Source: Anaerolinea sp. (GTDB taxonomy: Bacteria; Chloroflexota; Anaerolineae; Anaerolineales; Villigracilaceae). Taken from it: DNA of 35,792 nt. The DNA lies in the NCBI GenBank assembly GCA_020047815.1, contig JAIFNG010000015.1, positions 66,048-101,839 of the forward strand. The letters run 5' to 3'. Under the pieces are notes generated by a model that had not been told where the DNA came from, did not search any database, and saw only the letters and a list, made by a program, of their open reading frames with translations. Below, one piece after another: positions 22,971 to 32,250 of the stretch (positions within the stretch are counted from its first letter, which is position 1; every line of letters begins with the position of its first letter). The translations under genes were made by a program, and so were the position numbers.

Positions 22971-23708
22971 ATGGAAAAATATTTTGCGCTCCTTTATGAA
23001 GGTACATCCTTCGAACTCTTTGGCACACAGCACCTGACTGCACTGGCCATTATCACGGTCTTTTGTTTTTCATATTTATACTTCCGAACCATTTGGGGTG
23101 AAAAGGAAAGAAAGATCGTCCGCTGGGTATTTGCGATTGCGATCGTGCTCAATGAATCAAGCCTGCATATCTGGTCCCTGTATTGGGGCATTTGGGATGT
23201 TCAAACCATGCTCCCATTACACATGTGCGCCGTACTCATCTGGTCTTCCGCTTACATGCTCATCACTAAAAACTATACCATCTACGAAATGGTGTATTTC
23301 ATCGGGCTTGGCGGCGCCATGCAAGCCGTCCTCACGCCAGCCGATGCCGCTGCATACAACTTTCCCCATTTTCGGATCATGCAGACCTTCATCGCGCACG
23401 GCCTGCTTATCAACATTGCCATCTACATGACCGTCGTTGAGGGCTTCCGCCCCACCTTGCAATCCTTTAAACGGGTCTTTATTTGGACAAATATCTATAT
23501 GGTGATAATTTTCTTTCTTAACCTCGCCATCGGGAGCAACTATCTTTTCATCGCCTACAAACCGGATTTCCCCACTCTGCTCGACATGCTTGCCCCCTGG
23601 CCCTGGTACATCATTGAACTGGAGGTGATCGGGTTTGTTATTTTCTTCATCCTCTACATCCCTTTCCTCGTCAGAGACTGGCGTACAAAAGCACAAATAC
23701 CATCATAA
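22971..23708 (+). CDS. TIGR02206/YwaF (TMEM164-like) integral membrane protein
   Basis: The 245-residue protein has about seven hydrophobic segments and the features of the YwaF/TIGR02206 family: the start MEKYF with FGTQHL, and MLPLHMC (about 80-86). Conserved histidines lie in FPHFRI (H133) and FIAHGLLI (H143). The bacterial function is unknown. The family is related to human TMEM164, reported to act as an acyltransferase on ether phospholipids that depends on a cysteine, so the Cys in LPLHMC is a candidate catalytic residue here. A GAGGAA site lies nine bases before the ATG. Confidence 0.8.
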   Translation: MEKYFALLYEGTSFELFGTQHLTALAIITVFCFSYLYFRTIWGEKERKIVRWVFAIAIVLNESSLHIWSLYWGIWDVQTMLPLHMCAVLIWSSAYMLITKNYTIYEMVYFIGLGGAMQAVLTPADAAAYNFPHFRIMQTFIAHGLLINIAIYMTVVEGFRPTLQSFKRVFIWTNIYMVIIFFLNLAIGSNYLFIAYKPDFPTLLDMLAPWPWYIIELEVIGFVIFFILYIPFLVRDWRTKAQIPS

Positions 23709-23822
23709 TTTTTTTACATAGATTCCTCACACAGCCTCCTGCATTCATTGTACATCCTAGGTTGAGATAATGAAACTTAACTCGGCATTCCACTTGATAA
23801 ATATCCCCGGAGGGAAGGAAGA

Positions 23823-24686
23823 ATGAATAGAAATATCCTGGGGTTGGCAATAATATTTTTTTTGATATCGCTTGCTTGCGGGATAGTCACCCCACCCACG
23901 CCAATCCAGCCAGGCGTGGAAACAATTGTTGCCGCCACCTTCCAGGCACTCACAGCCGTGCCGCCCCCAACCCAGACAGCCCTCAGCGGCACGCTTGTTT
24001 CGGTCAACAACATCTCCTTCACCATTCCCGCCGAAATTGGCAGCGGGTCACAAGTAGAAACCATCGCCGCAGTTTCCCCGTCTGATGACATGCCGTGGTG
24101 GGGAATTGCCCCCAGCTATCACAAATATATAATTCAAGGTTATCCTCTATCTGGAACCTTTCATACGCAGACCATCTATGTGTATCCCATCAATGAGTAT
24201 CTTCAGGTAAATGCAGAAATGGCAAAATTATTTGACGGACTCAAAACCATCCTCAATTCTCCAAGCCAGCCCCTGCCTGATAACCTGCCCTTCCTGCCCG
24301 CCTTCAATGCAGGGCAAATGTTTCACTCCAACGAACTAACCTTGAAATTCCAAAATGGACAGGGAATACGTTTCCTGACCCAATACGGACAGGCTCCCTA
24401 CCCGGTCAATAATAACGGCTTGTTTTATACGTTTCAGGGGTTGACGGATGATGGTATGTATTATGTTGCAGCCATATTACCCGTCAACGCATCCTTCCTC
24501 CCGGCAGATGGAAGTCCCGATACACCTCTGCCTGCTGACGGCGTACCGTTTGACTGGGAAAATTTCGAAAACACGGACAAACACTTTGAACAGGCAAGGC
24601 AAAAACTAAACTCAACCGACGCTAATGCATTCACCCCTACGCTAACAAAACTGGACGAATTGATCCAATCCATAATGATCAAGTGA
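23823..24686 (+). CDS. Lipoprotein of unknown function
   Basis: The 287-residue protein has a signal peptide with lipobox ISLAC (C19). A Pro/Thr/Ala-rich spacer follows (about 20-55) containing VETIVAATFQALTA, a pattern common after the lipobox in Anaerolineae proteins. The remaining 230 residues form a probably globular exported domain (VSFTIP-like strand start, then HKYIIQGYPLSG, QTIYVYPINEY and GIRFLTQYGQAPYPVNNNG). I do not recognise it. The C-terminal part has a helical LDELIQSIMIK end. GGAGGGAAGGA provides the ribosome site. The 114-base gap before it shows no clear promoter. Confidence 0.75.
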   Translation: MNRNILGLAIIFFLISLACGIVTPPTPIQPGVETIVAATFQALTAVPPPTQTALSGTLVSVNNISFTIPAEIGSGSQVETIAAVSPSDDMPWWGIAPSYHKYIIQGYPLSGTFHTQTIYVYPINEYLQVNAEMAKLFDGLKTILNSPSQPLPDNLPFLPAFNAGQMFHSNELTLKFQNGQGIRFLTQYGQAPYPVNNNGLFYTFQGLTDDGMYYVAAILPVNASFLPADGSPDTPLPADGVPFDWENFENTDKHFEQARQKLNSTDANAFTPTLTKLDELIQSIMIK

Positions 24687-24756
24687 ATCTTTTCCACGCA
24701 AGGTGTTGATTTCAAGTATTAATACCAAGGACAATTCAATCAAATTGGAGAAACCT

Positions 24757-25239
24757 ATGAAAAAAATGGAAGCGCTTACCGGGGATGTTTACAACATTGA
24801 TGTGTTTCAGGTCCTGTTGAATTACGAAATTTCACGTTCCCGTCGTTATCCATGCCCCCAAACCTTGATCCAGATAGAAATTACACCCAATGGTTTCAAT
24901 GCGGATACGATCAGCACTGCACCTTTGATATTTTCAGCAGCACTCAACACCCATTTACGCTCTGCGGATATTCCGGCTCGGAATGGGAATCTTTTCACCA
25001 TTCTGCTGCCCAACTCAGACAAACACGGTGCACAGGCGGTCTGTGAAAGACTGTTGTCGGTATTCAAAAACAAATTCGAGGACACCAATGGCCACTCTGT
25101 GACCTTCTCGCTGCATATTGGAGTCACTACGCATCCGGGTGGGCAAACCATCACCAGCACCGGATTGCTTGAAAAGGCGGAAGAAGGGTTGATGCAATCA
25201 AAACGAAAAGGACCTAATACCTTTGTCTTTATTGCGTAA
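24757..25239 (+). CDS. Stand-alone degenerate GGDEF domain protein
   Basis: The 160-residue protein follows the GGDEF fold from end to end: YEISRSRRYPCPQTLIQIEI as the first strand, LRSADIPARNGNLFTILLP where the signature loop should be, FSLHIGVTTHPGG as the conserved SIGV strand, and LLEKAEEGLMQSKRKGPN as the last helix. The GGDEF residues are replaced and one position is deleted (GNLF), so diguanylate cyclase activity is very unlikely. It may bind a nucleotide or act as an adaptor. The frame is open to 24703; the ATG at 24757 is chosen because GGAG lies at 24747-24750. The next gene starts 25 bases later. Confidence 0.7.
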   Translation: MKKMEALTGDVYNIDVFQVLLNYEISRSRRYPCPQTLIQIEITPNGFNADTISTAPLIFSAALNTHLRSADIPARNGNLFTILLPNSDKHGAQAVCERLLSVFKNKFEDTNGHSVTFSLHIGVTTHPGGQTITSTGLLEKAEEGLMQSKRKGPNTFVFIA

Positions 25240-25264
25240 AACAGATCGAATTTTTGGAGTATCA

Positions 25265-26632
25265 ATGAATTTATCCACATCAAACATCAAAGATCCTAAT
25301 TTTAAAAAAGTATCGCAAAAAATAGTCTCGGAAATGAAGCGTTTATCCATTCCGGGTGCAGCTGTGGGAATCTGGTACAAGAACAGGGAACACATTGCAG
25401 GATTCGGCGTGACCAGCATCGAGAATCCGCTTCCAGTGACGCCTGACACCCTTTTTCAAGTCGGGTCGATCAGCAAAACATTAACAGGCACCATGCTAAT
25501 GCAACTTTCAGAGCACGGCAAAATTGACCTCGACGCCCCTGTGCGAAAATATCTTAGTGAGTTGAGGCTCCAAAACGAAAGTGTTGCAAAACAAGTCACG
25601 ACACGCCACCTCCTGACACACACCGGCGGCTGGGTGGGAGATTACTTTAACGATTTTGGCAATGGTGATGATGCGCTCCAGCGTATGGTAAAGGATATTG
25701 CCAGGCTTCCACAGATCATGCCGCTTGGGAAAATTTGGTCATACAACAACGCCGGTTTTAATATTGCGTCACGCATAATAGAAGTAGTGACGGGAAAACC
25801 TTATGAACAAGCCGCGCAGGAAATGCTGTTCGATCCACTTGGTCTCGACATGACTTTCTTTTTCCCGAGCGACATACTCATCACCCACCGCTTTGTTGTT
25901 GGCCATTACAACAAAGGTAAAAATACACTGGTCGCACGTCCCTGGGCAATTGGCCGCGCAGGAAATGGCGTCGGCGGAGTGGTCAGCACGGTAAAAAACC
26001 TGCTCACGTATGCCCGCTTCCATATGGGGAACGGCAGCCGCATCATGCAACGCAAAACGCTCAAAGCCATGCGCGTTCCACAAATCAGCATGGGCAGGCG
26101 TGGCAGCATGGGTATCACCTGGTTCATAAGCCCAACCAGTGACCCTGTCCGCTTCAGCCACGGGGGGGCAACTCATGGTCAGCAAGCCACTTTCATGTTC
26201 ATCCCTGATAAGGATTTTGCCATTTCCATTCTCACCAACAGCGACAGCGGCGGCGTTTTAAACACCAATGCAGTCACACTTGCTCTTGAGTTATATTGCG
26301 GCATCAAACCAACCCTGCCGCAAATACTCCACACACACGAAAACGAATTGAAGGAATTTGCAGGGTCCTATCGGATCGGCACAGAGGCTTTTGACTTGAA
26401 AATAAAGAACAAGGCGCTTATGCTTTATCCCATTCCACTGGGTGGATTCCCCAAACCAGACAGCCCTCCCGGTCCTGCCACCCCTCCCATGCGGATCGCG
26501 TTCTATGATAAAGATCAAGTCATCGGTCTGGATGAGCCGTTAAAGAATGCCCTTGGTGACTTCATCCGTGATGAAGAAGGGCGTGTGGAATTTTTGCGGA
26601 TTAGCGGACGTGCTCACAAGAAGATCAAATAA
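25265..26632 (+). CDS. Serine beta-lactamase-like hydrolase (class C / CubicO family)
   Basis: The 455-residue protein has the serine motif S68-I-S-K71 in VGSISKTL, the YxN motif Y160-N-N162, and HGG (299-301) in place of KTG. All are intact for a class C-related esterase or peptidase. A C-terminal extension from about residue 365 forms an extra beta domain with EFAGSYRIG, as in many family members. No signal peptide is visible, so it is probably cytoplasmic and not a secreted antibiotic-resistance enzyme. GGAG lies six bases before the ATG at 25265; the open frame extends to 25223, overlapping the upstream gene. Confidence 0.88.
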   Translation: MNLSTSNIKDPNFKKVSQKIVSEMKRLSIPGAAVGIWYKNREHIAGFGVTSIENPLPVTPDTLFQVGSISKTLTGTMLMQLSEHGKIDLDAPVRKYLSELRLQNESVAKQVTTRHLLTHTGGWVGDYFNDFGNGDDALQRMVKDIARLPQIMPLGKIWSYNNAGFNIASRIIEVVTGKPYEQAAQEMLFDPLGLDMTFFFPSDILITHRFVVGHYNKGKNTLVARPWAIGRAGNGVGGVVSTVKNLLTYARFHMGNGSRIMQRKTLKAMRVPQISMGRRGSMGITWFISPTSDPVRFSHGGATHGQQATFMFIPDKDFAISILTNSDSGGVLNTNAVTLALELYCGIKPTLPQILHTHENELKEFAGSYRIGTEAFDLKIKNKALMLYPIPLGGFPKPDSPPGPATPPMRIAFYDKDQVIGLDEPLKNALGDFIRDEEGRVEFLRISGRAHKKIK

Positions 26633-26764
26633 TTACAGCACGTAAAAATTTTGGAGCTCATCCTGATAATGCCGATCAACTCAGGAGCCGCATAATTAAT
26701 TTCCTTGCAGTCAAGTTTCCTGAACCCTGTTTTATGAACTGCTGAATATGAGCAGAGGAAAACC

Positions 26765-27511
26765 ATGAAAAAGATCTTAATGATAACCCTTGCATTTGGA
26801 GTGATCATTTCTTCATGCAATATGCCCACAAGCAATGCAATAGACCCGCAAATTGCCACTGCCGCCGCGTTGACCGTGCAGGCAGCCCTGGATGCAACAA
26901 CTCCGATCGCAAGTTCAACCCTGGCAGCCAACCAGCCTGAGGTTACGAATACCCAGCCTGCTGTACCCAAGACAACCAGCACGTCAACTTTCTCCCAACC
27001 AATGGCAAGCGTTGGAGATGTGACCAACTGCCGCAAAGGCCCCGCAAAAAGCTATGAACGCGTTACGCAGATCATGCCGTTGGAGTCTGTAAAAATTATC
27101 GGCTTCTTCCCGCCAAATTATTGGGTCGTGACTACCAAGGACGGAGATTGCTGGTTGTCCGGCGAATTTGCGACCCCGTCAGGTAGTTTTGCGGCTGTAC
27201 CGACCGTTACCGCACCACCCACGCCGCTGGGTGGCGCGCCTGATCCTGCCACCTTCTCCAAAAACGGATGGACATTTTTCTGTTACAGCGGGCAGGCAGA
27301 TATTACCCTCAACTGGAACGACAACTCAAATAATGAAACAGGGTATCGTATCATGCGAAACGGTGAAGCGGTCACCGAATTACCAGCCAATTCGACTAAT
27401 TTTTCCGAAACAATTCCCCTGTTGTCAGGGCAAAACGTGGGCTATCAGATCCAGGCATATAACCAGGCGGGCGAAACCAATAGTTCAACGGCAAGCATCA
27501 CCTGCCCATAA
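26765..27511 (+). CDS. Lipoprotein with SH3-like and fibronectin type III-like domains
   Basis: The 248-residue protein has a signal peptide with lipobox IISSC (C18), followed by an Ala/Thr-rich spacer (DPQIATAAALTVQAAL) and a Thr/Pro linker. A bacterial SH3-like domain (about 78-140) is marked by VTNCRKGPAKSYERVTQIMP and YWVVTTKDGDCWLSGEFA. A second linker rich in Pro/Thr leads to a fibronectin-III-like domain (about 160-248; ITLNWNDNSNNETGYRIMRNG). Such proteins usually bind cell-wall or surface ligands. AGAGGAAAA precedes the ATG. The preceding 132 bases show no recognisable gene. Confidence 0.8.
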   Translation: MKKILMITLAFGVIISSCNMPTSNAIDPQIATAAALTVQAALDATTPIASSTLAANQPEVTNTQPAVPKTTSTSTFSQPMASVGDVTNCRKGPAKSYERVTQIMPLESVKIIGFFPPNYWVVTTKDGDCWLSGEFATPSGSFAAVPTVTAPPTPLGGAPDPATFSKNGWTFFCYSGQADITLNWNDNSNNETGYRIMRNGEAVTELPANSTNFSETIPLLSGQNVGYQIQAYNQAGETNSSTASITCP

Positions 27512-27533
27512 ATATTTCCTGCAGATAAATAAC

Positions 27534-27569
27534 AAAAATCCCGTGCCCTTCGGGTCACGGGATTTTTTA
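27534..27569. terminator. Bidirectional terminator between lipoprotein and typA
   Basis: An A-run plus TCCCGTG (27534-27545) pairs with CACGGGA plus a T-run (27556-27568), and the tip is a stable CCCTTCGGG tetraloop-type hairpin. It separates converging genes. Confidence 0.92.
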
Positions 27570-27586
27570 TACTTCACGCTTGTTTA

Positions 27587-29446
27587 TTACTCTTCCCCCA
27601 ACTGTTCCTTCGCTTTTTTCGTCTGCTTGCCACGCTCATCAGTCGCAAGGATACGCTTACGGATGCGGTAGCTCTCAGGAGTTACCTCAAGCAATTCATC
27701 ATCTGAAAGATACTCAACCGCTTCATCCAAACTCATGGAACGGGGCGGCGTCAGGCGAATTTCCATATCGCCTCCGGATGCACGCATATTGGTAAGGTGT
27801 TTCTTCTTACAGACATTGATCGGAATATCCTGGCCGCGTGCATTTTCACCAACCACCATGCCTTCATAGACTTGCACACCAGGACCAATGAATAACACCC
27901 CACGCTCTTCCGCACTCTTCAGTGAGTATGCAGTGGTCACACCAGCTTCCCAGGCAACAATGGATCCCCTTGTGCGTGAAGTTATGGGACCTGCCAATTC
28001 GTCATAGCCATTAAAGATCGTGTGCATCACGCCTTCCCCGCGGGTGGAGGTGAGGAACTGATACCGGAACCCAAGCAAGCCGCGTGTCGGGACAATGTAA
28101 ACGATACGCGTCATTCCCTGGCCGGCATCATGCATTTCGGTCATTTTGCCGCGTCTGCTTCCAAGCATTTCCACCACAACACCGACGGTTTCATTACTGG
28201 TTTCAACATGCACTTCTTCATATGGTTCAAGCAAGGCGCCATCATCAGCCTTATGATAGATAACCTCGGGTCTGGATACCTGGAATTCATATCCTTCCCG
28301 GCGCATGGTTTCAATAAGAATACCCAGGTGCAATTCACCGCGCCCTGAGACCAAAAAATTTTCAGCAGAATCAGTATCTTCCACACGCAAAGAAACATTG
28401 GTGCGAAGTTCTGTGTATAAACGCTCACGCAGTTTGCGTGAAGTTCCCCAGGTACCCTCTCTACCGGTAAATGGAGATGTATTCACGCCAAATGTCATGC
28501 GGACCGTTGGTTCTTCCACTTTAATGGTCGGCAGGGCAACAGGAGTTGTCGGGTCGGCAAGTGTCTCGCCGATGGCAATACCTTCAAGACCAGCCAATGA
28601 AATAATATCGCCCGCTTTTACTTCATCAATTTCCACCTTATTCAAACCTTTGAAGGTATAAAGATAACGCGCACTTTCAGGCAGGATCGTTCCATCCAAT
28701 TTCATCCGGGCCATTTTTTGACCCGCCTTAATCGTGCCGGCAAAGACACGCCCAATGGCAGTCACCCCTCGATAATCATCATACCCAAGCATGGTAACCA
28801 ACAACTGTAAAGGCGCTTCAGGGTCCACTTTTGGCGGGGGAATGTGCTTAAGGATGGTATCGAACATGGGCTGAAGGTCAGGACCTAGTTCTGCTGTAAG
28901 ACCAGCCCGACCGGCAGTAGCCTGGGCATAAATGACAGGAAAATCCGCCTGATCTTCACTTGCACCAAGTTCAATGAACAAGTCAAAGGTCTCATTCAGT
29001 ACACGCGCCGGCTCGGCATCCTTGCGGTCCACTTTGTTGATGACCACGATCGCTTTGTGCCCCATCTCCAGCGCCTTCTTTAATACGAAGCGGGTTTGAG
29101 GCATGGGGCCTTCCGCTGCATCCACAAGAAGCAGAACACCATCCACCATGTTCATTACCCGCTCCACTTCGCCGCCAAAATCAGCATGTCCGGGCGTATC
29201 GACAATATTGATCTTGATCGGCTGTTTGGTAACAGGATCGACCAGTGATATGGCAGTGTTTTTGGCAAGAATCGTAATGCCGCGCTCCCGTTCAAGGTCA
29301 TTCGAATCCATCACACGTTCCTCAACATGTTGATTTTCACGAAAGGTATGTGATTGAGCAAGTAATCCATCCACAAGAGTGGTCTTGCCATGATCAACAT
29401 GCGCGATAATGGCAATATTTCTGAGGTCAGTTCTTTCGATTAGCAT
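27587..29446 (-). CDS. typA: Translational GTPase TypA/BipA
   Basis: BipA/TypA is a ribosome-associated GTPase that helps large-subunit assembly and stress or low-temperature growth. The 619-residue protein has G1 AHVDHGKT (about 15-22), G2 ERERGITI, G3 DTPGHADF (83-90) and G4 NKVD (137-140). EF-G-like domains III and V and the TypA-specific C-terminal domain ([14 protein letters not shown], then [18 protein letters not shown]) follow. The frame is open to an ATG at 29464, but the ATG at 29446 has an AGGTG site and gives the usual length. It is preceded by a hairpin in the leader. Confidence 0.95.
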   Translation of the reverse strand: MLIERTDLRNIAIIAHVDHGKTTLVDGLLAQSHTFRENQHVEERVMDSNDLERERGITILAKNTAISLVDPVTKQPIKINIVDTPGHADFGGEVERVMNMVDGVLLLVDAAEGPMPQTRFVLKKALEMGHKAIVVINKVDRKDAEPARVLNETFDLFIELGASEDQADFPVIYAQATAGRAGLTAELGPDLQPMFDTILKHIPPPKVDPEAPLQLLVTMLGYDDYRGVTAIGRVFAGTIKAGQKMARMKLDGTILPESARYLYTFKGLNKVEIDEVKAGDIISLAGLEGIAIGETLADPTTPVALPTIKVEEPTVRMTFGVNTSPFTGREGTWGTSRKLRERLYTELRTNVSLRVEDTDSAENFLVSGRGELHLGILIETMRREGYEFQVSRPEVIYHKADDGALLEPYEEVHVETSNETVGVVVEMLGSRRGKMTEMHDAGQGMTRIVYIVPTRGLLGFRYQFLTSTRGEGVMHTIFNGYDELAGPITSRTRGSIVAWEAGVTTAYSLKSAEERGVLFIGPGVQVYEGMVVGENARGQDIPINVCKKKHLTNMRASGGDMEIRLTPPRSMSLDEAVEYLSDDELLEVTPESYRIRKRILATDERGKQTKKAKEQLGEE

Positions 29447-29499
29447 TTTTACACCTGGTTTCATTTGTCTTTACAATGACAAGTAGTTGATACACACAC

Positions 29500-29527
29500 A
29501 AAAACCCCCGACGGGGAAAGCCGAGGG
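29500..29527 (-). promoter_or_regulatory. Terminator-like hairpin in the typA leader (possible attenuator)
   Basis: On the minus strand, CCCTCGGC pairs with GTCGGGGG (29527-29520 with 29512-29505), using two G.U pairs that exist only in the minus-strand RNA, and five U follow. It lies 54 bases before the typA start and no minus-strand gene lies upstream of it in the following 263-base spacer. A weak GATAATATAC sequence (complement of roughly 29561-29570) upstream could be the promoter. The spacer from 29447 to 29709 has no other recognisable gene. Confidence 0.5.
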
Positions 29528-29709
29528 CTTGTAGTCAAAAGATCGGCGTGCGGAATGTATATTATCAGAGAGTGGTGGATTTGGGTAGGGCAACAGGAAA
29601 ATCGAAGTATTAAAAAGGATACATCCATCCCAAATCAGGGAAAACGCATGATAAAAATGTCATCAAATTGGCATACGAAAACAGACAATTCACATTAAAA
29701 TCAGGAGCA

Positions 29710-31464
29710 ATGGAAATATACCCATATTATATTGGTTACATCGTTATCCTGCTTGCAAGCAGTGTGGTCGGATTCCTGTTACTGATACGAATTTGGGGAC
29801 TACGATCCATTCCAGGCACCTACGGATTACTGCTGGCTGTTGGTTGCGCTACACAATGGTCACTGGCATACATCATGGAAATTTTAAGCACCAACCTGGC
29901 TCAAAAAATCGTGTGGGCAAAAGTTCAATATTTTGGCATTTCCTACGCAGCGGTGGGCATGTTTGTATTCGCCATGCATTACAGCGGAAAGGGCGGCTGG
30001 TTAACCCGCACACGAACGTGGGTTCTTGCATTCAGCGCCGGCTCTTTCGTCCTTCTGGCCATAACCAATGAATGGCATCATCTGATCTGGTCAACAATTC
30101 AACTGACCAATGGCCTGCCGTTTGGTCCCCTGGCTCTTGGGCACGAACCATTTTTTTATTTCCTGGTAATTTTCCAATATCTCCTGGTGGCAGCTATAAC
30201 GATATTGTTTTTCCAAACCGCCACACGCTCACAAAACCTGTACCAAAGTCAATCGCGCACCATGCTGATGGGGATGGCATTCCCATGGGCTGCTAATTTT
30301 ATGTATATTACAGGCTTGAATCCATTTCCATCCCTGGACTTAACCCCCATTGCGCTTTCGCTTGCCAATCTGTTCCTTTCCTTTAGTTTCCTGCGCTATC
30401 GCTTTATGGATCTAAAACCCATCGCGCTTGATTCGGTATTCAATGCCATGCAGGATGGCGTGGTAGTGTTGGACGGCAAGGAACGCATAGTGGATATCAA
30501 TCCGGTTGCCACGTTCATCTTTCAAGATACAGGCGCCATGCTTGGACGTGATATCAAATCTCTGCTCCCCGATTGGGAGGAATGGCAGACAGTTAACCCG
30601 CCAGGGGAAATAAACCGGGAGTTTTCAGTTGAACTTGCCGGGGATACCCTGACTTTCAAAATGCGGACCACATCAGTGTTTGATCACCAGGGGAAACGCA
30701 ACGGGCGCATCCTGTTGATAAGTGACATTACTGAACAACAGCAAGCTCAGGAACAATTGACGGAGGCAAGCCGTTTAAAAAGTCAATTGCTGGCAAATCT
30801 TGGACACGACCTTCGCTCACCACTGGGAGCGATCATCGGCTATGCAGAAATGTTGAAAGATGGTTCATTTGGCCCAATGAGCGAACAACAGGTTAAGGCT
30901 TCATCAGAAATTCTTGATGGTGCAAACCAACTTCTTTCATTCATTAACAATCTCGTTGGTCAGGCGCAAATCGAGACTGGCAAGATCATTCTGCGGGAAT
31001 ACCCTTTTGATGTGGGCGAAGTGATCGGTCCGCTGCTTTCCACGTTAAATTTTCATGCACAAAAAAAGGGGTTAATGCTTGTTGAATATATTGACCCGGC
31101 CCTGCCTCAGAAATTAATCGGTGATCAATTCTGGCTGCGACAGATCGTGATGAACCTCGTGCATAATTCGGTAAAATTCACCGAAAAGGGTTCTGTGACC
31201 GTCCGGTTTATCAGGTGTGAAACGGCGCTTTGGGCGATCCAGGTTATTGACACCGGAATTGGAATCCCCCCTGAAGCACAAAAACGGGTATTTGAAGCAT
31301 TTGCGCAGGTAAACAGCCCGGAAAACTCAAAACAAGGCGGGTTTGGTTTGGGACTTTCCATTGTTGCAAAGTTAACTTCGATTATGAACGGAAATATCGA
31401 TCTGGAAAGTGAGGCGGGTAAAGGCTGTACTTTTACTGTTACCCTTCCACTAAAAGAAGTTTAA
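29710..31464 (+). CDS. Sensor histidine kinase with seven-helix N-terminus and PAS domain
   Basis: The 584-residue protein starts with about seven or eight TM helices (about 5-235; NEWHHLIW is typical of the HisKA_7TM sensor region). A PAS domain (about 250-345) is followed by a HisKA domain with the phosphoacceptor His in LGHDLRSPL (H366), then HATPase_c with N-box LVHNSVKFT, G1 DTGIGIPPE, F-box FEAFAQV and G2 GGFGLGLSI. All kinase motifs are intact. The frame is open to a TTG at 29668, but the ATG at 29710 has AGGAGC before it. It converges with the roadblock/V4R/response-regulator operon, whose receiver protein is a plausible but unproven partner. Confidence 0.9.
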   Translation: MEIYPYYIGYIVILLASSVVGFLLLIRIWGLRSIPGTYGLLLAVGCATQWSLAYIMEILSTNLAQKIVWAKVQYFGISYAAVGMFVFAMHYSGKGGWLTRTRTWVLAFSAGSFVLLAITNEWHHLIWSTIQLTNGLPFGPLALGHEPFFYFLVIFQYLLVAAITILFFQTATRSQNLYQSQSRTMLMGMAFPWAANFMYITGLNPFPSLDLTPIALSLANLFLSFSFLRYRFMDLKPIALDSVFNAMQDGVVVLDGKERIVDINPVATFIFQDTGAMLGRDIKSLLPDWEEWQTVNPPGEINREFSVELAGDTLTFKMRTTSVFDHQGKRNGRILLISDITEQQQAQEQLTEASRLKSQLLANLGHDLRSPLGAIIGYAEMLKDGSFGPMSEQQVKASSEILDGANQLLSFINNLVGQAQIETGKIILREYPFDVGEVIGPLLSTLNFHAQKKGLMLVEYIDPALPQKLIGDQFWLRQIVMNLVHNSVKFTEKGSVTVRFIRCETALWAIQVIDTGIGIPPEAQKRVFEAFAQVNSPENSKQGGFGLGLSIVAKLTSIMNGNIDLESEAGKGCTFTVTLPLKEV

Positions 31465-31502
31465 CATTAGAAGACTTATGACGCAGAAAAACTAACAGCA
31501 GT

Positions 31503-32243
31503 CTATAACCTTCCCGCCCTGCCTGCCTTCTTCAGATCACGATAGTTCCACCAAACCTGCCAGATGCGTAATGCCGCCTCGGCCTGGATCCTGAGTGACA
31601 TTTTTGATTTCCCCCAGCGTCGATCGGAGAAATAAATGGGCGACTCACCGATCTTGAATTCTATACAATGCGCCAGATAAGCCATTTCCACCAGAAACAC
31701 ATAGCCATTGGATCGAATACGTTCAAATGGAAGCTGCTGCAGGGTCTCACGCCGCCACATGCGATACCCCGTAGTAACATCGTGCAAAGGCAGACCTAAA
31801 ATGGTACGGGCATAATAATTGCCGAAGGCTGAAAGACTTTTCCGCCAGAAAGGCCAGCGTTCATCCACAGAGCCGCCCTCTACATAACGGGAACCAAGCA
31901 CAACATCATTGGACTTCAACAATTCCGACATTTTGATCAACGCAGATGGCGCATGCGAAAAGTCCGCATCCATCTGAACTATGACCTGAGCGTCGCCTTC
32001 CAATACTTTTTGAAATCCATTTAAATAAGCAGACCTCAGCCCCAATTTGTCTGGACGATGAAGAACACTCACACGACCTGGATATGCACCAGCCAGTTCA
32101 TTTGCAACACGACCTGTACCATCGGGACTGTTATCGTCGACAACCAGCACACATAAATCTAGTGGAAGCGATAACAAAGCAGATACCAGATTAGGCAGGT
32201 TCTCCGCCTCGTTATAAGTGGGTATCACAACTGTAATACGCAA
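31503..32243 (-). CDS. Polyprenol-phosphate mannosyltransferase-like GT2 (DPM1 type)
   Basis: The 246-residue GT-A glycosyltransferase starts RITVVIPTYNEAENLP and has the nucleotide-sugar contact VVDDNSPDGT (about 35-43) and the metal site VQMDADFSH (about 89-97). No C-terminal membrane segments follow, so it resembles the short soluble DPM1 form. This family makes dolichol- or polyprenol-phosphate-mannose, a donor for glycosylation. The start codon is TTG with AGGAG upstream. It begins 7 bases after the response regulator stop and is the last gene of that operon. Confidence 0.85.
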   Translation of the reverse strand: MRITVVIPTYNEAENLPNLVSALLSLPLDLCVLVVDDNSPDGTGRVANELAGAYPGRVSVLHRPDKLGLRSAYLNGFQKVLEGDAQVIVQMDADFSHAPSALIKMSELLKSNDVVLGSRYVEGGSVDERWPFWRKSLSAFGNYYARTILGLPLHDVTTGYRMWRRETLQQLPFERIRSNGYVFLVEMAYLAHCIEFKIGESPIYFSDRRWGKSKMSLRIQAEAALRIWQVWWNYRDLKKAGRAGRL

Positions 32244-32250
32244 AACTCTC

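Noticed and set aside
23217..23696. 159-codon antisense frame over the YwaF-type gene
   Set aside because: The translation is acidic and low in complexity, as expected from the complement of a membrane protein, and the sense gene is well supported.
25265..26632. Antibiotic-resistance beta-lactamase
   Set aside because: The protein has no signal peptide, uses HGG instead of KTG and has an extra C-terminal domain, so a general esterase or peptidase role is more likely.
29447..29464. Earlier ATG for TypA at 29464
   Set aside because: It has no ribosome site, whereas the ATG at 29446 has AGGTG and gives the normal protein length.
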